From the NCBI GenBank assembly GCA_003086435.1, contig QEFD01000236.1, positions 1 through 37,180 on the forward strand: a DNA stretch of 37,180 nucleotides. The letters run 5' to 3'. The position numbers were made by a program, and so were the translations under genes. This DNA comes from Acidianus hospitalis. Lineage in GTDB: Archaea; Thermoproteota; Thermoprotei_A; Sulfolobales; Sulfolobaceae. Below are positions 33,207 to 37,180 of the stretch, one piece after another. Each line of letters starts with the position of its first letter. The first letter of the stretch is position 1. The notes under the pieces are model-generated. The model was not told the DNA's origin. It saw only the letters and a list, made by a program, of their open reading frames with translations, and ran no database searches.

Positions 33207-33247
33207 CGGACCCGCCGGGATTGAACCCGGGACCACTGGCTCCGCAG
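33207..33247 (-). tRNA. 3' tRNA fragment, tRNA-Arg-like attachment-site scar
   Basis: The reverse strand reads anticodon loop CTGCGGA, stem strand GCCAG, TGGTC, a T-stem CCGGG...CCCGG, acceptor strand CGGGTCC and discriminator G. The loop would give anticodon GCG (arginine). The 5' half (acceptor GGACCCG, D arm, CTGGC) is absent; the sequence upstream on that strand is A/T-rich. The T-loop reads TTCAAT and lacks one of the normal seven bases, so it is decayed. A 3' tRNA half is the usual attR left by tyrosine integrases of SSV-like viruses and plasmids. Its orientation puts the inserted element on the higher-coordinate side, matching the broken-gene zone. Confidence 0.75.
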
Positions 33248-33257
33248 GACTTATACA

Positions 33258-33282
33258 ATTGCATTTAGTCAATTAATGCAAT
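33258..33282. repeat. Inverted repeat next to the tRNA scar
   Basis: ATTGCATT (33258-33265) and AATGCAAT (33275-33282) are perfect 8-base arms around TAGTCAATT. They begin 11 bases inside the element end, where recombinase arm sites or a hairpin could lie. The sequence is too short to assign a role. Confidence 0.4.
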
Positions 33283-33804
33283 ACTTTTATGTCGCATCTA
33301 AACTTAGAAGGTTCTTCAAGCGTTGAAGTTATAAATTCACAAATAATAAACGTTACCCCCTCCTTACCTAAAATAAACTTTAAAGCACCGATGACTGCTA
33401 CTGGTGAGGTGAACGTTAGTATAACAGTAAGCGGGGAAGATGTTTCACAAGTGATGTTATACATCGATAACTCGTTGTTAACAACGTTTAGCGGTAATAG
33501 TACTTTCATATATGCTTTAAATACTGCTAATTATCCAGACGGTACTTATACTTTGAAGGTGGTTGCGATGCAATCTGACGGATTAAGCTCTACTTACACA
33601 ACCCATATCCAGGTCGAGAATCAGCTAGAATCACTAAATAATAAATTATCAACGCTTAATGATAGTTTATCGACGAGATCAAGCTCAGTATCCTCAGTTA
33701 ACTCTAACTTATCTGGTAAAGTCTCTACATTACAAATAATATCGATCATAGGTATAATAATTACAATAGTCGCAATAGCTCTAGCTCTAGTTCGTAGAAA
33801 ATAA
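33277..33804 (+). pseudogene. Truncated membrane-anchored surface protein (C-terminal part)
   Basis: The frame opens at 33277, 30 bases inside the tRNA scar, and has no signal peptide, so the N-terminus appears lost. The rest is typical of Sulfolobales exported proteins. An Ig-like domain (MTATGEVNVSITVSGEDVSQVMLYIDNS..., about 34-110) is followed by a Ser/Asn-rich coiled stalk (LNNKLSTLNDSLSTRSSSVSSVNSNLSG). One C-terminal membrane helix (IISIIGIIITIVAIALAL) ends with the anchor RRK. ATG at 33289 gives 171 residues. The parent protein (enzyme, binding protein or adhesin) cannot be told from this fragment. Confidence 0.65.
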
Positions 33805-33853
33805 TATCATCAGTCCAACGCTTTTTACCCTCAAGTCTTTTTAATGATGGTTT

Positions 33854-34232
33854 ATGTCCCTAGGTAGGAAAGAGAGGAATTCTTCTACTAATCCTATTAA
33901 TAGTGGCTCTTTCATTAATACTCTCAGAGTTTAATATAACAACGGCTATGGCACAGACCACGCCACAGATCATGGTATATAAGGTAACTGGAAGCGGTGA
34001 TATAAATAACCTTGGAGCTGCACCTTTCTGGAGCGAGATCCAATGGGTAAACTTGTCCTTAACAGCTAATATACCGAATACACCGACATCTGGTTTAACT
34101 CGCTAGATACTAGTTAAGGCTGCGTGGAACGGATCTTGGATATTTATCCTTGTAAAATGGTATGCCCTAGAGCCCACTTTTGGTGAATGGAAATTATATA
34201 TATCAATATATAGTTATATATATCAATATGTT
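33854..34232 (+). pseudogene. CbsA-like cytochrome b558/566 N-terminal remnant
   Basis: Broken 5' piece of an exported heme-b protein. The signal peptide reads [16 protein letters not shown], followed by [44 protein letters not shown], which matches the ethylbenzene-dehydrogenase-type heme domain of CbsA. The ATG at 33854 (MSLGRK) is one base out of frame with the signal peptide, in the run AAAGAGAGG. An in-frame TAG at 34104-34106 interrupts the continuation [20 protein letters not shown]. The match stops after EPTFGE, and A/T repeats and the MFS promoter follow. Intact CbsA is several times longer. It cannot make a working protein. Confidence 0.6.
34194..34229. repeat. Perfect 16-base direct repeat upstream of the MFS gene
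   Basis: TTATATATATCAATAT occurs at 34194-34209 and again at 34214-34229, with a period of exactly 20 bases (about two helical turns). It lies 56-91 bases before the MFS start, upstream of the likely TATA region (about 34246-34258). It looks like a two-site operator or a promoter duplication. Confidence 0.5.
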
Positions 34233-34284
34233 TAATACATAGAGAAAGTTTTTATTATAGACATTTTATCATATTTTGATTCCT

Positions 34285-35676
34285 ATGAAGCTAAGAGATA
34301 TTTTCAAGCCCCTAGATGATTCTAATTTCAATGTTTACCATGCAAAGAGCCTTTTAATAACAACTCTAGGGATGTTTACAATAAGTTATAATACTACCTT
34401 CATAGCAGTAGCACTTCCGGAACTTAAAAAAGCGTTTGGACTTGTAGCAGGATCGCCACTATACGTTCTTTTAGGCACTGCGTCGTTTTGGACCGCTATC
34501 GTAGGTGCGATTCTCTTCGGCGTTACCTCTAATTTCAAGGGAAGAAGAGCAGTTTACGGTTATGAAGCTTTGCTGCTCTCTTTAGGTTCACTCCTCGGTG
34601 CCTTTACGCAGAACGTATATGAGCTTATACTCACACAGATGTTGTTCGGATTGGGAATAGGAGGAGACTTCGTTATGTCTCCTATAGTACTGGGAGAGTT
34701 TGCCAACAAAAAGGATAGGGGTAAATTACTGGCATTTGCAGTAGGTGTAACGGGTCCTCTGGGGAGCATCGCCAGTGCAGCTACTCTTCTGGGGCTTCCT
34801 CTAATAGGGATTCACGGTAATCTATTATGGAGATTGACGTTAGGTTTAGGGGCTATTATTCCGGGATCGGTTGTATACCTTAGACGAAAGGTACCTGAGT
34901 CCCCTAGATACCTAGTAAGAATTAAGGGGGACATGAAGACGTTCCAAGAGGTTGTTAAACAAGTGACTAATAACGATTTGACTAAGGCTGTTAACGCAGT
35001 GGACAAGACACCGGTGCTTTTTTACATAAGAAAATACGCTAAATTCATAGCAATAGCAGGGATACTATGGTTCCTAGACCATATGGTGAACCCTGGAGGT
35101 GTCTTTGAACCAGTTCTTGTGGGAGAGTCAATAGGTGTTAAAAACACAGCTATCTTCAGCCTTGTCCTAACACTAGCTGCATCAATACCCGGAGGTGCTG
35201 TATCTCTCCTTCTGATAGATAGGTGGGGTAGGAAACCCTTGGAAGCTGTTGGATTCGCTGGAATGGCTATATCGTTAGTTCTTTTCGCGGTATTTAAACC
35301 GCATTTAACGCTTTCAAACCCTATCACTCCGATAGTGGGAATGCTACTCCTTGGAGGGTATCATTTCTGGCACAACGTAGGTCCAGCTAACATAAGTGCA
35401 GCAGGTGTCTTTAATGTAGAACTTACGCCTACCAAAATAAGAGGAATAGCATCAGGTATAGTTGTTGCAATTGATAGAATGGGCGCCCTAGCTAACTCCG
35501 CAATATTCCCATTCCTCTTCTTCAACTTCGGTCTTCCCGTTGCCGTAGGAGTGGGAGGAGCCTTAGGAATAATAGCTGCGATAGTGACGCTGGTAGTATT
35601 GCCTGAAACTAAACAGAAAAGCCTCGAAGAAAGCTCCTATGAGGATATGTGGTTTAACGTGGAAAACCCACAATAG
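34285..35676 (+). CDS. MFS transporter (metabolite/H+ symporter-like)
   Basis: Twelve-helix major facilitator superfamily protein of about 463 residues with no break seen. It carries the inter-helix loop FGVTSNFKGRRAVYGYE (degenerate D-R-x-G-R-R motif), GLGIGGDFVMSPIVLGEFANKKDRGK (typical of the sugar/phosphate-porter group), VPESPRYL between the halves, and LLIDRWGRKPLEAVG in the second half. Substrate unknown; phosphate, aromatic or organic acids are all possible. ATG at 34285 is used; the TTG at 34276 is weaker. It is the only intact gene in the accessory zone and its codon use is richer in GC than the left part of the window. Confidence 0.88.
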   Translation: MKLRDIFKPLDDSNFNVYHAKSLLITTLGMFTISYNTTFIAVALPELKKAFGLVAGSPLYVLLGTASFWTAIVGAILFGVTSNFKGRRAVYGYEALLLSLGSLLGAFTQNVYELILTQMLFGLGIGGDFVMSPIVLGEFANKKDRGKLLAFAVGVTGPLGSIASAATLLGLPLIGIHGNLLWRLTLGLGAIIPGSVVYLRRKVPESPRYLVRIKGDMKTFQEVVKQVTNNDLTKAVNAVDKTPVLFYIRKYAKFIAIAGILWFLDHMVNPGGVFEPVLVGESIGVKNTAIFSLVLTLAASIPGGAVSLLLIDRWGRKPLEAVGFAGMAISLVLFAVFKPHLTLSNPITPIVGMLLLGGYHFWHNVGPANISAAGVFNVELTPTKIRGIASGIVVAIDRMGALANSAIFPFLFFNFGLPVAVGVGGALGIIAAIVTLVVLPETKQKSLEESSYEDMWFNVENPQ

Positions 35677-35840
35677 TTATCCTTTTTTCTCAAAGATTCT
35701 CAAACTTTTTAGTTTAAAAATCCTAGAAGTTGTAGCGAGTCTCTATTGGTGGATATAAACTTCAGCTCATGAGGTAAAGAGGACAAATATAAGTTAAATC
35801 AAGAGACGATAAAAAGAATGAATTAAGGTTTCGAATGTCT

Positions 35841-36698
35841 CTATGAAAAGAACATACAAACAGTACTGGAGTTACTTACGTTAAGTGGAGGGACCTCAGA
35901 TCCATGAATAGTACTATAGACCGGTACTGCAAACACCCAGTTAGTGGAAGTTGTTTCTATCAGGGTTTGTCCTACAATTATAGGTTGCTGTCTTATGATA
36001 AACGGCGTATGGTATATGTTGACTAACTTACCGTTACTGGAATTGAGTACGGCAATATTAGGACCGGTAGTAACTATGAGATAACCGTTATAGAATATTG
36101 GTGCACTTTGTATTACAGTAGATGATATTACGGATGAAGTCCATAAGAGCTTTCCTTGTAGATTAAACGCCTCTACAGTACCTGCTATAGTAGGTAAGTA
36201 AATAGTTCCATTGACCACTATAGGGTTATATCCGTTATTAGTGCCGCTCGGATGAGTAGTTTTATCGGTTACATTCTCTAAAACTAAGATCTTACCAGTG
36301 GTGGCGTTTGCAATTAGTAATACCTCCCTAGCATCTATATTAGATAAGTAGGGTCCGTGTCCGGTAGCATAGCCTAAAAAACCGTCTACGAGGTACCCAT
36401 TATATACTGCTGGAACTACATCACCTACACTAGACGTTACAGCAAAAGGTAATTTAATAATCCATGCTAAGCTTCCGTTTCTTATATAAACCCCAACTAG
36501 AGCTGACGTGTTTACGGGATAAGATTGAGAAAAACCGGATATTACTATACCTTTATAGTAATCTAGAGAAGCCATATTCCCGCTCCCGTCGTAAGAGAAC
36601 TTCCACAATATTTTACCATTGTAGTGGGTAACACCATATATATTCCCGTCTCCGTCGTCAAAAACTAATGTATTATTTACTATAATCCCGGTGGGCAT
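35841..36698 (-). pseudogene. PQQ-type beta-propeller protein, N-terminally truncated
   Basis: 285 residues of quinoprotein-like blades, for example GDGNIYGVTHYNGKILWKF, PIVVNGTIYLPTIAGTVEAF with NLQGKLLWTSSV, and APIFYNGYLIVTTGPNIAVL with NSSNGKLVN. These resemble PQQ-like repeats of exported Sulfolobales proteins. There is no signal peptide, so the start is probably lost; the frame is open upstream only to TGA at 36744-36746, reading SVGRPLWLILTKSQA. The C-terminus ends abruptly in a Ser/Asn-rich stretch and CMFFS with no membrane anchor. It may be a fragment rather than a working gene. Confidence 0.6.
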
Positions 36699-36743
36699 GG
36701 CTTGCGACTTAGTAAGAATGAGCCAGAGCGGTCTTCCAACGGA

Positions 36744-36857
36744 TCATCCGCGCTTCTTGATCTCGTTTAAGTTAACCTCTTGTTCCACGGATTGATGATA
36801 CCCTACAAGCACTGCAGCAGGATCAAATACGACAAACCTTAACACGGGCTTAGCTCC
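36744..36857 (-). pseudogene. Lipoate-protein ligase fragment
   Basis: The last 36 residues of this frame read AKPVLRFVVFDPAAVLVGYH then QSVEQEVNLNEIKKRG. This matches the conserved N-terminal region of lipoate-protein ligase A (LRF...PPAVxxGxxQ then VEQEVNxxxxxxxG), which in the enzyme is directly followed by a glycine-rich RRxTGGGAV segment. Here TGA (36744-36746) ends the frame at that point. It is fused in frame to an integrase N-terminal piece, so it is a junk remnant of a deletion or recombination event. Recognition is from memory of the family motif. Confidence 0.5.
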
Positions 36858-37148
36858 GTGAAACGCTTTAGCAGTATGCCTTGCTTTACTCTTATTCTCT
36901 TCAGCTAAGCTAAGAATGTACTCCTTTAACTTAGTAGGAGTTAATTCATAACCTAATTCTGCTAAAGCTCTCCTTAAATACAGAATATTAATTTCAGCAG
37001 TCGATTTACTTCTCTCGCTCTTCATTAACTTCTCAAAGAGTTCAATATCGTCCTTAGTCACCACGTAAGAATTTGAGGGTTCTTTAATATAATCTCCTAA
37101 CTCTTGCCATAATAGAGATAGGAAGAAGTTCCTAAATCCCTCATCTTT
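36858..37148 (-). pseudogene. Tyrosine-integrase N-terminal fragment
   Basis: The frame is open to 37148 (TAA at 37149-37151) and reads FFLSLLWQELGDYIKEPSNS, then DDIELFEKLMKSERSKSTAEINILYLRRAL and YELTPTKLKEYILSLAEENKSKARHTAKAF. This has the helical pattern of the core-binding (SAM-like) domain of archaeal tyrosine recombinases. The catalytic R-H-R-Y domain is absent; after KAF the frame runs into a lipoate-ligase fragment. ATG at 37138 lies in another frame. It fits the tRNA-scar model of a decayed integrated element. Assignment is by pattern only. Confidence 0.5.
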
Positions 37149-37180
37149 TTAGCTTTAATTATTACGCTGATAGCGGTAGT

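Noticed and set aside
33207..33300. Complete intron-containing tRNA
   Set aside because: No 5' acceptor strand GGACCCG, D arm or matching CTGGC stem strand lies upstream on the reverse strand, and the T-loop is one base short.
33903..34106. A free 67-residue secreted protein starting at GTG 33903
   Set aside because: The start would fall inside the signal peptide and similarity continues on both sides of the TAG; it is part of a pseudogene.

Overview
The window is a low-GC archaeal chromosome segment from the order Sulfolobales (Sulfolobus/Acidianus/Sulfurisphaera type). The evidence is a set of crenarchaeal information-processing genes: reverse gyrase, two Alba chromatin proteins, XPB helicase, TBP, TFB, TFE-beta, Gar1, fibrillarin, Nop5, S30e, Trm1, Taw1 and DphB. 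Start sites are also typical, with GGTGAT Shine-Dalgarno motifs or leaderless starts about 30 bases after a TATA box. I cannot name the genus from sequence alone.

Layout. 1-9.9 kb holds the 3' part of an Lhr-type helicase, a C/D box sRNA candidate, Alba2, reverse gyrase, Alba1, three small uncharacterised proteins, and XPB helicase with a small overlapping partner gene. 9.9-15.9 kb holds cutA-gatC-gatA, the wyosine enzyme Taw1, riboflavin kinase RibK facing a RibL-like nucleotidyltransferase, DphB and a metallophosphoesterase. 15.9-20.5 kb is a basal transcription block: TBP, a DUF373 membrane protein with a coiled-coil protein, then gar1-tfb-tfeB. 20.5-24.9 kb is a tight five-gene reverse-strand run for RNA modification (nop5, flpA, UPF0216, HTH protein, trm1). 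24.9-29.8 kb holds S30e, the gatD-gatE amidotransferase with an overlapping unknown gene, and a cysteine-bearing HTH regulator. 29.8-33.1 kb holds the class II ribonucleotide reductase and two divergent DUF1059 loci.

At about 33.2 kb the character changes. A damaged 3' tRNA half, the usual scar of tyrosine-integrase insertion, marks the border between the housekeeping genes and a zone of broken genes: a truncated surface protein, a CbsA-like cytochrome pseudogene, an intact MFS transporter, a PQQ-propeller fragment, and a frame that joins an integrase N-terminus to a piece of lipoate-protein ligase.

The most notable observations are: (1) the TBP gene has no ATG, GTG or TTG that would give the full-length protein, and its frame and ribosome-binding site point to an AUC start; (2) a C/D box sRNA lies between the helicase and alba2, and a second structured element lies at 7361-7420; (3) the tRNA scar and gene-fragment mosaic at the right end; (4) strong palindromes or direct repeats lie in the promoters of the gar1-tfb genes, the DUF1059 pair and the MFS gene. 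No CRISPR array, rRNA, complete tRNA or intact insertion sequence was found, and no stretch above 300 bases lacks a gene or gene remnant.
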